This document shows positions 44,313 through 53,207 of a DNA stretch of 64,000 nucleotides, piece by piece. The stretch comes from Prolixibacter bellariivorans ATCC BAA-1284 (GTDB lineage Bacteria; Bacteroidota; Bacteroidia; Bacteroidales; Prolixibacteraceae): positions 1 through 64,000 of the forward strand of contig NZ_JHXO01000006.1 in assembly GCF_000621705.1 (NCBI RefSeq), read 5' to 3'. Numbering within the stretch: the stretch's first letter is position 1; the number at the start of each line of letters is the position of its first letter. The position numbers were made by a program, and so were the translations under genes. The notes under the pieces were generated by a model. It did not search any database. It was not told the DNA's origin and saw only the letters and a list, made by a program, of their open reading frames with translations.

Positions 44313-45698
44313 ATGTTTGAATTAATGGCAATTATTTTTCTCGTGGGATATGCTGGAATTATTTTTGAGCACGAGATACGAATAAATAAAGCAGGCACAG
44401 CCTTAATAATTGGGTCGCTGATGTGGGCCGTGTATGCCATCGGTGGGTCTGATATTCTTTCGTTAGGTTACAGTCACAGTTGGCACGAGTTTATTTCACA
44501 ACACCCCGAATCCACCTCTCCGGAGGTTGTGAGAGAGTTTATTACCGAACACGAGTTATTCCACCATCTTTCCGAAATAGCTTCCATTGTATTGTTCTTG
44601 CTTGGAGCTATGGGGATTGTCGAGGTTGTAGACCGTTTTCAGGGATTTCGCGTGATTACCGATCACATTACTACCCGCGACCGTGTTAAATTGATGTGGT
44701 TAATCAGTATCCTTTCTTTCTTTATGTCGGCAGTGTTGGATAACCTGACTACTACCATCGTAATGATTACCCTTACCAGGAAAATTCTGCGAAAGCCCGA
44801 AAACAGATGGATTTTTGCCAGTATGATTGTTATTGCGGCTAACGCCGGGGGTGCATGGTCGCCTATTGGTGACGTAACAACAATTATGTTGTGGATTGGT
44901 GAACAGATTACGACTGAACATATTGTCAAATCAGTATTTCTGCCCAGTTTGGTCAGTATGCTGGTACCAGTCATCATCGCCTCGATATTTATGAAAGGTG
45001 AGACGGAAAGACCAGAATTAACAGACGAAGATACGAGAGAGTTTACCTCGCGGGGAGAAAGGAAGTTTATTTTCTTCCTGGGTGTCGGTGCGCTGTTATC
45101 GGTGCCGGTGTTTAAAACCATTACCCATCTGCCACCATACCTGGGGATGTTGCTTGGTTTGGGAGTAATTTGGTTGATTACTGATTTAATGTTGAAGAAT
45201 CGTCCTCACGAGGATAAACGTATTCTAAGTGTGAGCCGGGTTGTTCGTAACCTCGATGCTCCGACCATTCTATTCTTTGCCGGTATTCTGACTGCAGTAG
45301 CCAGCTTATCGTCTGCGGGGCAGCTTGACATCGTGTCTAAATTTTTGGATGTACATGTTGGGAATATCTTTGGCATCAATTTGATTATTGGAGCACTGTC
45401 CTCTATTGTTGATAACGTGCCGTTGGTTGCGGGTGCCATGGGAATGTATGGTATCGCCCCGTCCGGAGCAGAAGGTTATCTGGCCTCTTTTGTTCAGGAT
45501 GGTCAGTTCTGGTCGTTCCTTGCTTACTGTGCAGGTACGGGAGGTTCGATGTTAATTATTGGTTCTGCTGCCGGTGTCGCTGCCATGGGAATGGAACAAA
45601 TTCATTTCGGTTGGTATGCCCGTAAGATTTCCTGGATCGCATTGCTGGGATATTTAGCTGGTGCAGGTACCTACTATGTGCAATCTGTTATATTCTAA
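44313..45698 (+). CDS. nhaD: NhaD-type Na+/H+ antiporter, canonical copy
   Basis: This 461-residue paralogue of the preceding gene shares most of its length at high identity. Both half-repeat motifs are intact: LDNLTTTIVMITL (142-154) and VDNVPLVAGAMGMYG (366-380). It should exchange Na+ for protons across the cytoplasmic membrane and support growth in salt. It is 170 bp after the first copy, and a near-consensus AACTTTTG lies just before its ATG, so the two may be regulated separately. Confidence 0.93.
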   Translation: MFELMAIIFLVGYAGIIFEHEIRINKAGTALIIGSLMWAVYAIGGSDILSLGYSHSWHEFISQHPESTSPEVVREFITEHELFHHLSEIASIVLFLLGAMGIVEVVDRFQGFRVITDHITTRDRVKLMWLISILSFFMSAVLDNLTTTIVMITLTRKILRKPENRWIFASMIVIAANAGGAWSPIGDVTTIMLWIGEQITTEHIVKSVFLPSLVSMLVPVIIASIFMKGETERPELTDEDTREFTSRGERKFIFFLGVGALLSVPVFKTITHLPPYLGMLLGLGVIWLITDLMLKNRPHEDKRILSVSRVVRNLDAPTILFFAGILTAVASLSSAGQLDIVSKFLDVHVGNIFGINLIIGALSSIVDNVPLVAGAMGMYGIAPSGAEGYLASFVQDGQFWSFLAYCAGTGGSMLIIGSAAGVAAMGMEQIHFGWYARKISWIALLGYLAGAGTYYVQSVIF

Positions 45699-45721
45699 GA
45701 TGTTTTAATCTGATAGATATT

Positions 45722-45745
45722 GGGCATTCCTGAATGGGAGTGCCC
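45722..45745. terminator. Hairpin between nhaD and MORN lipoprotein
   Basis: GGGCATTCC pairs with GGAGTGCCC (one G-T pair), followed by TTCTT, between convergent genes. Confidence 0.55.
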
Positions 45746-45748
45746 TTC

Positions 45749-46495
45749 TTATTTGTATGTATAACTGGCTTGAATCAGGTAGACATTCTGTAGCGGTGTG
45801 ATGTATTTGGCAATTACTACCAGTTTTCTTCCTAAATCTTCAGGTTGAAGCGGAATCTGTCCTTTATTCCCAGATTGTCCGATAGGAGTGGCTTGGGGAT
45901 CCAGGTATTTTCCGTCGGTAAGCGGTCCATAATAATATCTCACGACATTGGAACCATTTGATAATTTAAATTCCAGTAATTTGCGTTTGTAAAAATCAGC
46001 TGAATTTTTCAGTGTAAATACAAGAGTGGGATAGTTCGAAATCAACTTTCCACTAAGAGAGTATTCTTTCAAATCGGTGGAAGGCATCCCGTCTTTATAC
46101 ACCTGGGTTGACATGAGTTTACCCGACTCATAATATTTTTTTACTGTGTCCTGAAGTTTTCCGTTGACATACCAGCGAATACGGTAGATTTTGCCACTGG
46201 GATAATACTTCATTGCTTTTCCCTCCAGTTTTCCGTGCTTGTAATAAAATACTGAAGCCAGCTTTCCACTGGAATAGAAATTTCGGGCTTCTCCTTCAGC
46301 TATACTATCCTTAAAATGAACAATGGAAGTAAGTTTCCCGTTCGTATAGTTTTTAATAGTCTTTAGTTCACTTTCCGTTTTTTTCTGCATCGAACTGGTA
46401 TCGCGCTTATCGCTTTTAGATGAAGAACACGAGAAAAATAAGGAGAATCCCATCAAGAAGGCTATTGATGCAATGGTTAGGTGGGTGTGTTTCAT
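45749..46495 (-). CDS. MORN-repeat (YwqK-like) lipoprotein
   Basis: This 248-residue lipoprotein has its lipobox Cys at 23. Residues about 45-160 hold at least five MORN_2-type repeats of about 22 residues with the core Y-x-SGKL-x-G/S, for example ARNFYSSGKLASVFYYKHGK and KYYPSGKIYRIRWYVNGK. The last 85 residues form another beta-rich part of unknown type. Such proteins are sometimes annotated as YwqK antitoxins; there is no toxin gene here and the protein is exported, so that name should not be used as a function. The role is unknown. Confidence 0.85.
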   Translation of the reverse strand: MKHTHLTIASIAFLMGFSLFFSCSSSKSDKRDTSSMQKKTESELKTIKNYTNGKLTSIVHFKDSIAEGEARNFYSSGKLASVFYYKHGKLEGKAMKYYPSGKIYRIRWYVNGKLQDTVKKYYESGKLMSTQVYKDGMPSTDLKEYSLSGKLISNYPTLVFTLKNSADFYKRKLLEFKLSNGSNVVRYYYGPLTDGKYLDPQATPIGQSGNKGQIPLQPEDLGRKLVVIAKYITPLQNVYLIQASYTYK

Positions 46496-46580
46496 AATGA
46501 CGAAATTAACATACTGTAAGATAAGTAATATAATAAGGGAATAAAACCCATGAAAGTGTAAAAAAAATTTACAGAATAGG

Positions 46581-46611
46581 TTGCTCGCAGGCCTAAGTGG
46601 ATGTATCTTTG
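46581..46611 (+). promoter_or_regulatory. Promoter of the NtrC-like regulator gene
   Basis: TATCTTTG at 46604-46611 matches the -7 element exactly, and TTG-type sequence lies about 20 bp upstream. The ATG is 18 bp downstream. Confidence 0.6.
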
Positions 46612-46629
46612 TTAGAAATAGATAATTAA

Positions 46630-47994
46630 ATGTCTGAAGGTCGAATATTAATCATTGATGACGGTAAAGGTCCGGGCGGTGCATTGGAGATGGCGCTTAG
46701 GATGGATTTTGAATCGGTGAAATCCTTTTCAAATCCGAACCTGCTGCCGTTTTATCTAAAGACCGAAAAGGCCGATGTGGCGATCTTAGACGTTGATTTT
46801 TCGGGAGTCAGAGAAGGGGAGGAACGTGGCCTTTATTGGTTGCGTGAAATTAAACGGATTAATCCGCGAATAGAGGTGGTTATCCTGTTGGAAGAAGAAG
46901 ATGTTATGTTGGGCGAGCGGGCTATTGAGGAGGGCGCGGCCAACTTTGCTTTCAAGCCGGTAAATAACCGAAAACTTGTTGCTTCTCTTCGCTCCGTCGT
47001 GCAGCTTAAGCTGATGAAAGAGCGTTGTGAATTGGTCGAATTGCGTTTTGAGGGTGTAAAGAAAGAGATATTGCAATCCGAACCGATCATCGAGGGAAGT
47101 TCCGTACCTTATAATCGGATGATGCATGCCGTAACAGGTGTAATCGACACTCCTGATGCTATTTTGCTGCAGGGAGAGACTGGAAGTGGAAAGAAAACAA
47201 TTGCTCGTTATATTCATAATCAATCATCGCGAAGAAATAAATTATTTCTCGAGGCAAACAGTTTGCTCGAAAGAGAAACCGAATTGGGAGGTTACCTTTT
47301 CGGTGTGAAAAAACGGAACTACCCAACCGCAGATCCGGATCTTCCCGGAAAATTTCAAATAGCCGAAGGCGGTACACTTTATATTCCGGAAGTAGCAAAA
47401 ATACCACTTTCTGTGCAAGAGCAATTTTTACGCTACATGGAAAAAGGTGCGGTAGAGCCGGTTGGTGCTGTCAGATCCGTTCCGGTAAATGTAAAACTGT
47501 TGCTCGGAACAGCTGAAGATTTGAAATCATTGGTTGGGGAAGGAGTTTTTCATGAGGAGTTGTATCGTCGCCTTTCATCCAAAGCTGTCGAAATTCCGGC
47601 TTTGCGGCATCGAGTCGAAGATATTGAGGGTATAGCCAATTTCTTTATTGCACAATTATGTGCTAAATACCATAAAAGTACACTCCGGATGAGTGCCCGC
47701 ACGCTGGAAGAATTGAAACTGAACCAGTGGCCGGGAAATATCTCCGAACTAAAGCTTACGATCGAAAAGGCGGTTATTCTGTGCGAAAAAGAAGTTTTGC
47801 AACCCGAAGACTTCATGTTTAGGTCGGCAGCACAATCGCATTTGTTTAAGATTCCCGATACCATTGAGGAGATGGAAAAATCGATGATAAAAAAGGCGCT
47901 GGAAAGACACAAGAATAACCACAGCGCTGCCGCTGCTCAGTTGGGAATTACCCGCCAAACACTTTACAATAAAATTCGTAAATACAAGCTCTGA
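46630..47994 (+). CDS. NtrC-like regulator with decayed sigma54 ATPase motifs
   Basis: This 454-residue protein has the NtrC layout: receiver (about 4-125, Asp54/Asp56 and Lys109 kept), AAA+ domain (about 148-385) and Fis-type helix-turn-helix (about 415-452, HSAAAAQLGITRQTLYNKI). Walker A is intact (GETGSGKK, 182-189). The sigma54-contact loop GAFTGA is replaced by RNYPTA (229-234). The Walker B Asp is Pro253 in GGTLYIPE. The sensor II Arg of WPGNxRE is Ser372. It probably cannot drive sigma54 open-complex formation. It may be a plain DNA-binding response regulator. No histidine kinase gene is adjacent. Confidence 0.88.
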   Translation: MSEGRILIIDDGKGPGGALEMALRMDFESVKSFSNPNLLPFYLKTEKADVAILDVDFSGVREGEERGLYWLREIKRINPRIEVVILLEEEDVMLGERAIEEGAANFAFKPVNNRKLVASLRSVVQLKLMKERCELVELRFEGVKKEILQSEPIIEGSSVPYNRMMHAVTGVIDTPDAILLQGETGSGKKTIARYIHNQSSRRNKLFLEANSLLERETELGGYLFGVKKRNYPTADPDLPGKFQIAEGGTLYIPEVAKIPLSVQEQFLRYMEKGAVEPVGAVRSVPVNVKLLLGTAEDLKSLVGEGVFHEELYRRLSSKAVEIPALRHRVEDIEGIANFFIAQLCAKYHKSTLRMSARTLEELKLNQWPGNISELKLTIEKAVILCEKEVLQPEDFMFRSAAQSHLFKIPDTIEEMEKSMIKKALERHKNNHSAAAAQLGITRQTLYNKIRKYKL

Positions 47995-48059
47995 TAATTA
48001 TTATGATTGGTTAATGCGGCTGGAATTTTGTAATTTCAGGAATATTATCCACCGACCAT

Positions 48060-49337
48060 ATGAAAGAAGAGTTTCTTCATTTTATTTGGAAACACCGTCT
48101 TTATCAGTCACGCCAGCTAAAAACGATTAACGGGGAGCCAATTGAAATCCTTCAACCCGGAATTCATAATCTGCATGCAGGCCCTGATTTCTCTGATGCA
48201 CGTATTCGCATAGATAATACGTTATGGGTTGGTAGTGTTGAGCTTCACCGTAAATCTTCCGATTGGAAACGCCATGGCCATGACAAGGACCAAGCCTATA
48301 ACAATGTCATACTACACGTGGTTGCTGAGTATGATGAGCGTGTTAAAAATACGCTGGGTGTCGAACTTCCTACCCTTATTTTGAAATGGGCGGATACCAT
48401 CGAAGCGAATTATCATGAACTCACGGAAAGCAAGGATTGGGTTGCTTGTGCTTCCCGGTTATTCCGGATTGATCCCTTCCGGGTAAAGTTTTTTCTAAAC
48501 AGTGTGATGATTGAACGCCTGAAAGAGAAATCAGAGATGGTTGACGGGATACTCCGGGATACAAATGGCGACTGGGGAGAAACATTTTACCGAATGTTGG
48601 CCCGTGGTTTTGGATTTAAGGAAAATGCTCAGCCCTTTGAAATGCTGGCCCGTTCATTACCACAAAGGATTCTGGCTCATCATCATGATTCGTTACAGCA
48701 AACCGAGGCATTGCTCTTTGGGCAGGCCGGGCTGTTAGGTGAGGAGTTGTTTGCGGATGATTATTATCTTTCATTACGGAAGGAATACCGTTTCCTGGCA
48801 ACGAAATATTCATTGAAACCCATTGCCGGGCATCTTTGGAAATTCATGCGAATGCGACCGGTCAATTTTCCAACGATCCGGTTAGCTCAGTTTGCCCGGT
48901 TGATTTATAATTCACAGGGATTGCTCGGAAAACTACTGGAAGCAAAAAACATTGACGAAATGCGAGGTTGGTTTGAGGTAATTGCTTCGCCATACTGGGA
49001 TAAGCATTACCATTTTAACAGGGAATCGCCATTGCGTGAGAAAAAGATGGGTGAGCAATCGTTGAGGTTGTTGGTGATAAATGTGATTGTTCCCTTTTAT
49101 TTCCTGTATGGAGAACACCAAAATAAACTATATTTGAAGAACAGGGCACTGCAACTGCTGGAAGAATTGCCGGCAGAAGACAATATGGTGATACGAAAGT
49201 GGGCGTTGGCTGGAATTGAAGCTGACAATGCATTGGAATCACAGGCATTATTGCATTTAAAAAGTCGCTATTGTGAGTTAAAGCGGTGTCTTAGTTGCGG
49301 AATCGGGCATAAAATAATTTTGCATGAACCTCTTTGA
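48060..49337 (+). CDS. DUF2851 family protein
   Basis: This 425-residue Bacteroidota-typical protein of unknown function has the conserved opening EILQPGIHNLHAGPDFSDAR and WVGSVELHRKSSDWKRHGHD. The His, Asp and Glu in these motifs suggest a metal site or a nuclease-like fold, but this is not proven. The C-terminus has CELKRCLSCGIGH with a CxxC pair. It is cytoplasmic. Its end overlaps the start of the potassium-channel gene by 14 bp, so the two are translated from one mRNA. Confidence 0.9.
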   Translation: MKEEFLHFIWKHRLYQSRQLKTINGEPIEILQPGIHNLHAGPDFSDARIRIDNTLWVGSVELHRKSSDWKRHGHDKDQAYNNVILHVVAEYDERVKNTLGVELPTLILKWADTIEANYHELTESKDWVACASRLFRIDPFRVKFFLNSVMIERLKEKSEMVDGILRDTNGDWGETFYRMLARGFGFKENAQPFEMLARSLPQRILAHHHDSLQQTEALLFGQAGLLGEELFADDYYLSLRKEYRFLATKYSLKPIAGHLWKFMRMRPVNFPTIRLAQFARLIYNSQGLLGKLLEAKNIDEMRGWFEVIASPYWDKHYHFNRESPLREKKMGEQSLRLLVINVIVPFYFLYGEHQNKLYLKNRALQLLEELPAEDNMVIRKWALAGIEADNALESQALLHLKSRYCELKRCLSCGIGHKIILHEPL

Positions 49338-50358
49338 GGAACAAACTTACAGAACATTACGCATAGGAATTGTCCTGATGTTGTCGCTGATAATTTTCGG
49401 CGTCCTTGGGTTTATGATTATTGAAGGTCTCGATTTCGTTGATGCGTTCTATATGACCATCATTTCGATTTCAACCGTGGGATTCGAAGTCGTGAAGCCA
49501 TTATCGCCGGGCGGTAAAATATTTGTTTCAATTTTGATTATCTTTTCACTGGGGAATATAGCCTATGTGGGTTCCAGTTTGGTGCGTTTTTTCCTGGATG
49601 GTGAGTTTATTAATTATTTAAAGACGAGTCGTGTGAATAAGAAGATTGAGAAACTGACCGATCATGTGATTATTTGTGGTTTTGGGCGGAATGGCGAACA
49701 GGCGGCCTTAGAGCTCATGGATCATAATCAACATTTTGTTATTGTTGAAAAGCGCGATAATGTGATAGAGCGCATTCGGGAAGATCCCAATCTTCTGTAC
49801 GTAAGGGGAGATGCCACCCATGAGGATGATCTCCGCTTGGCGCGTATTGATCATGCACGAGCTTTGATAGCTACTACACCAAACGATGCAGACAATGTTT
49901 TTGTGGTACTGACTGCACGAAGTATGAATCCGAATTTGCTCATTATCAGTCGTGCTTCGGAAATTGGTTCGGACATGAAACTTCGCAGGGCCGGAGCGAC
50001 AAACGTGATTATGCCGGAGCGTATGGGAGGACAACGGATGGCCCGTTTGGTGACCCAGCCGGATGTTGTGGAATTTGTAGAGTATGTTTTACTTCAGCGG
50101 AATAAATCGGTAAGTCTGACGGAAGTACCTTGTAGCCGGATGGCTGAGGAGTATGAAGGAAAAACCATTGGCGATCTGAGGATGGGAAATATTACCGGGG
50201 CAACGATTGTGGGGCTGAAGAATTTCGAAGGAAAATATGTGTTTAATCCCGGTCCCGGCCATATGTTGAGCCGGGGGGACAAATTATTTGTCTTGGGTTC
50301 ACATGCTCAGGTTACCAAGTTGCAGGAACTTATTGAACGGGAATCTGACTCGCTTTAG
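49324..50358 (+). CDS. Potassium channel/RCK protein with atypical filter
   Basis: This 344-residue protein has two transmembrane helices (about 13-35 and 64-90) flanking a pore loop. A TrkA-N/RCK domain (about 112-230) contains GFGRNGEQAALEL, and a TrkA-C domain (about 255-340) follows. The plan is that of MthK-like ligand-gated K+ channels. The filter reads STVGFEVV (50-57), so the last glycine of TVGYG is Glu55. Related Bacteroidota channels also vary there, in my recollection. Ion selectivity is therefore uncertain. It overlaps the DUF2851 gene. Confidence 0.88.
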   Translation: MNLFEEQTYRTLRIGIVLMLSLIIFGVLGFMIIEGLDFVDAFYMTIISISTVGFEVVKPLSPGGKIFVSILIIFSLGNIAYVGSSLVRFFLDGEFINYLKTSRVNKKIEKLTDHVIICGFGRNGEQAALELMDHNQHFVIVEKRDNVIERIREDPNLLYVRGDATHEDDLRLARIDHARALIATTPNDADNVFVVLTARSMNPNLLIISRASEIGSDMKLRRAGATNVIMPERMGGQRMARLVTQPDVVEFVEYVLLQRNKSVSLTEVPCSRMAEEYEGKTIGDLRMGNITGATIVGLKNFEGKYVFNPGPGHMLSRGDKLFVLGSHAQVTKLQELIERESDSL

Positions 50359-50427
50359 CGGTTGTCAGTCAAATGGTTTAAATAAAATATTAGCAAGTAA
50401 AGATTACAGTTTTTCAATATTTTTATT

Positions 50428-50435
50428 TACTTTTG
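50428..50435 (+). promoter_or_regulatory. -7 box of rpsO
   Basis: TACTTTTG is a perfect -7 element 90 bp before the rpsO ATG, leaving a leader of about 85 bases that contains the hairpin at 50458-50495. Confidence 0.6.
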
Positions 50436-50457
50436 GGGCTGATTTTTGCAAATAATG

Positions 50458-50495
50458 TTACACGGTTGTTATCGAACGCGAATACTGCTGTGTAA
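50458..50495 (+). promoter_or_regulatory. Hairpin in the rpsO leader
   Basis: TTACAC (50458-50463) pairs with GTGTAA (50490-50495), enclosing a 26-base loop region. S15 represses its own mRNA in several bacteria by binding leader structures. A similar role here is inference. Confidence 0.35.
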
Positions 50496-50525
50496 TGATT
50501 GTATCACACTATTTATCTATAGGAA

Positions 50526-50795
50526 ATGTATTTAACATCAGAAAAGAAACAAGAGATTTTTGAAAAGCACGGCAAAAGTGTTACTAACACAGGTTCAACT
50601 GAAGGTCAGATAGCGTTATTTTCATATCGCATCAGTCACTTGACTGAACACCTGAAAAAGAATCGCAAAGATTTCAGTACACAGCGTGCACTGATTCGTT
50701 TGGTTGGTAAACGCCGTTCATTACTCGATTATCTGAAAAGAAAAGATATTGAGCGTTATCGTGCAATTCTGAAAGAACTGAATCTTCGTAGATAA
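50526..50795 (+). CDS. rpsO: 30S ribosomal protein S15
   Basis: This 89-residue S15 binds 16S rRNA early in small-subunit assembly. Conserved stretches are TGSTEGQIALFSYRISHLTEHL and RALIRLVGKRRSLLDYLKR. The length is exactly that of the family. The following pnp gene is the classical neighbour. A terminator with a TTCG loop lies between them, so pnp probably also has its own promoter or depends on read-through. Confidence 0.98.
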   Translation: MYLTSEKKQEIFEKHGKSVTNTGSTEGQIALFSYRISHLTEHLKKNRKDFSTQRALIRLVGKRRSLLDYLKRKDIERYRAILKELNLRR

Positions 50796-50808
50796 ACGAA
50801 CGACCTTG

Positions 50809-50835
50809 AAAGGCAATTTTCGAATTGCCTTTTTT
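50809..50835 (+). terminator. Terminator between rpsO and pnp
   Basis: AAAGGCAATT-TTCG-AATTGCCTTT is a perfect 10-bp stem with a stable tetraloop, followed by T. Confidence 0.88.
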
Positions 50836-50896
50836 GGTATTTTGAAAAAGCCCCACCCATTTGTTTAAAACTTATTAATTGTTTGAAGAAGAGATT

Positions 50897-53116
50897 ATGT
50901 ATAAAGCTATTGAAAAAACAATCGATCTCGGTGATGGAAGGTCCATCACCATCGAAACCGGAAAATTAGCAAAACAAGCAGACGGATCGGTTGTGGTTAG
51001 AATGGGTGATACAATGTTGTTAGCGACTGTTGTTTCGGCAAAGGAAGCTAAAGAAGACGTTGATTTCATGCCCTTGTCGGTTGACTATCGTGAAAAATTC
51101 TCTGCTGCGGGTCGTTTCCCCGGCGGTTTCCTGAAAAGGGAAGGTCGTCCTTCGGATGATGAGATTTTGGTAGCCCGCTTGGTCGACCGTGCTCTGCGTC
51201 CTTTATTCCCGGAAGACTATCATGCCGAAACAGCTATGATGATTTCCCTGATTTCAACCGGGAAAGATGAAATGCCGGACTCGTTGGCCGGATTGGCAGC
51301 ATCAGCGGCAATCGCAGTTTCCGATGTGCCTTTTGAGTGTGCTATCTCAGAAGTTCGTGTAGGTCGTGTTGATGGAAAACTGGTCATCAATCCTTCGTTA
51401 GAGCAGTTGGAAAAAGCCGATATTGACATTATGGTGGGAGCATCATATGACAACATCATGATGGTGGAAGGCGAGATGGATGAGGTTTCGGAAGACGAAA
51501 TGCTCGAAGCCATCAAATTTGCGCACGAAGCCATTAAGCAACATTGCAAAGTTCAGGATGAGTTAGCTGCTGAACTGGGTGTAGTTAAGCGTGAATATTC
51601 ACACGAAACAAATGACGAAGAGCTGCGTGAACTGGTTAAAAAGGAAACTTACCAGAAAGTATATGATGTAGCTCGGGCAACAATACAAAACAAGCAGGAA
51701 CGCTACGAGGCCTTTGCCAAGGTTAAGGAAGAGTTCATTGAGCAATACAGCGAAGGAAAAGAGGACGAAGAAATTCCGCTGACCCTGATTGGCCGTTATT
51801 TCCACGATGTGGAAAAAGAAGCTGTTCGCCGGATGATTCTGGATGAGCAGATTCGTCTTGACGGTCGGAAAACGAACGAAATTCGTCCTATCTGGGGTGA
51901 AGTTAATTACCTGCCCGGAGCGCACGGTTCAGCAGTTTTCACTCGTGGTGAGACGCAGTCGTTGACCAGTCTGACCCTCGGAACCAAGATGGATGAGAAG
52001 ATTATCGATAATGTAACGGTTCAGGGGCGTGAACGTTTCTTGTTGCATTATAACTTTCCGCCCTTCTCAGTTGGTGAACCACGTACACCAAGAGGCGTTT
52101 CGCGCCGTGAAATTGGTCATGGTAATTTGGCTCACCGTGCACTGAAAGGAATGATTCCGGATGATTTCCCTTATATCTTGCGTATTGTATCTGATATTTT
52201 GGAATCGAACGGGTCGTCTTCAATGGCAACGGTTTGTGCCGGAACAATGGCCATGATGGATGCCGGTATACATATGAAACGTCCTGTTTCAGGTATTGCA
52301 ATGGGATTGATTACCGATAAGGATTCAGATAAATTCGCTGTACTTTCCGATATTTTGGGTGATGAAGATCACCTGGGAGATATGGACTTCAAAGTGACCG
52401 GAACGGAGAAGGGAATTACCGCTACTCAGATGGACATCAAGGTTGATGGACTTTCTTATGATGTAATGGCTCAGGCTTTGCAGCAAGCTAAAGAAGGACG
52501 TGAACACATTTTGGGTAAAATTCTCGAAGTGATTGACGAGCCTCGTGAAGATTACAAACCGAATGTTCCGCGCATCGTGACCATCACCATTCCGAAAGAA
52601 ATGATTGGTCCGGTTATTGGTCCTGGAGGAAAAATTATTCAGCAAATTCAGGAAGATACGCAATCAACAATTGCTATCGAAGAAGTTGATGATATGGGAA
52701 TCGTTGAAATCAGCGCACCCAATCGTGAAGCAATTGACGCAGCATTAGAGCGCGTGCGTGCGATTGTTGCCGTACCCGAAGTAGGCGAGGTATACAAAGG
52801 AAAGGTGAAATCAATCGTTTCATTTGGAGCCTTTGTTGAAATCATGCCGGGTAAGGAAGGTTTACTTCACGTTTCGGAATTTGATTGGAAACGTGTTGAG
52901 AATCCGGGTGATGTGCTGAAGGAGGGCGACGAAGTAGAAGTAAAGCTGCTTGAGGTTGACCAGCGTACCGGAAAATTGAAACTATCGAGAAAAGCGTTGT
53001 TGCCTCGTCCGGAGAGAACCGGAAACGAGAGTGAGCGTGGAGACAGAGGAGATCGGGGTGGTCGTGACCGCAACCGTGGAGATCGTCGTCCCCCGCGTCG
53101 TGATAACAACCGATAA
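50897..53116 (+). CDS. pnp: Polyribonucleotide nucleotidyltransferase
   Basis: This 739-residue PNPase degrades RNA from the 3' end using phosphate. It has two RNase PH domains (about 10-225 and 320-540), with [17 protein letters not shown] early and [17 protein letters not shown] at the second site. A KH domain (about 555-615, [15 protein letters not shown]) and an S1 domain (about 625-695) follow. An RG-rich tail ([17 protein letters not shown]) ends the protein and may aid RNA binding. I chose the ATG at 50897 over an upstream TTG (50879) because the family starts MYKAIEK-like. Confidence 0.97.
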   Translation: MYKAIEKTIDLGDGRSITIETGKLAKQADGSVVVRMGDTMLLATVVSAKEAKEDVDFMPLSVDYREKFSAAGRFPGGFLKREGRPSDDEILVARLVDRALRPLFPEDYHAETAMMISLISTGKDEMPDSLAGLAASAAIAVSDVPFECAISEVRVGRVDGKLVINPSLEQLEKADIDIMVGASYDNIMMVEGEMDEVSEDEMLEAIKFAHEAIKQHCKVQDELAAELGVVKREYSHETNDEELRELVKKETYQKVYDVARATIQNKQERYEAFAKVKEEFIEQYSEGKEDEEIPLTLIGRYFHDVEKEAVRRMILDEQIRLDGRKTNEIRPIWGEVNYLPGAHGSAVFTRGETQSLTSLTLGTKMDEKIIDNVTVQGRERFLLHYNFPPFSVGEPRTPRGVSRREIGHGNLAHRALKGMIPDDFPYILRIVSDILESNGSSSMATVCAGTMAMMDAGIHMKRPVSGIAMGLITDKDSDKFAVLSDILGDEDHLGDMDFKVTGTEKGITATQMDIKVDGLSYDVMAQALQQAKEGREHILGKILEVIDEPREDYKPNVPRIVTITIPKEMIGPVIGPGGKIIQQIQEDTQSTIAIEEVDDMGIVEISAPNREAIDAALERVRAIVAVPEVGEVYKGKVKSIVSFGAFVEIMPGKEGLLHVSEFDWKRVENPGDVLKEGDEVEVKLLEVDQRTGKLKLSRKALLPRPERTGNESERGDRGDRGGRDRNRGDRRPPRRDNNR

Positions 53117-53137
53117 TTTTAATTCAGAATATATTTA

Positions 53138-53164
53138 AGAGCCCGGGTGACCGGGCTTTTTTTA
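53138..53164 (+). terminator. Terminator after pnp
   Basis: AGCCCGG-GTGA-CCGGGCT is followed by seven T. Confidence 0.88.
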
Positions 53165-53207
53165 TCTCTGCCAGTTTTTCTATATTTAATCAATCTTTTT
53201 TTACTAC

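Noticed and set aside
45749-46495. A YwqK-type toxin-antitoxin module
   Set aside because: The protein is an exported lipoprotein with MORN repeats and there is no toxin gene beside it; the antitoxin name is an annotation habit.
50879-53116. Long opposite-strand frames inside pnp, prfA, purM and other genes
   Set aside because: They are shadows of well-identified genes, with low-complexity or unlikely translations and no promoters of their own.
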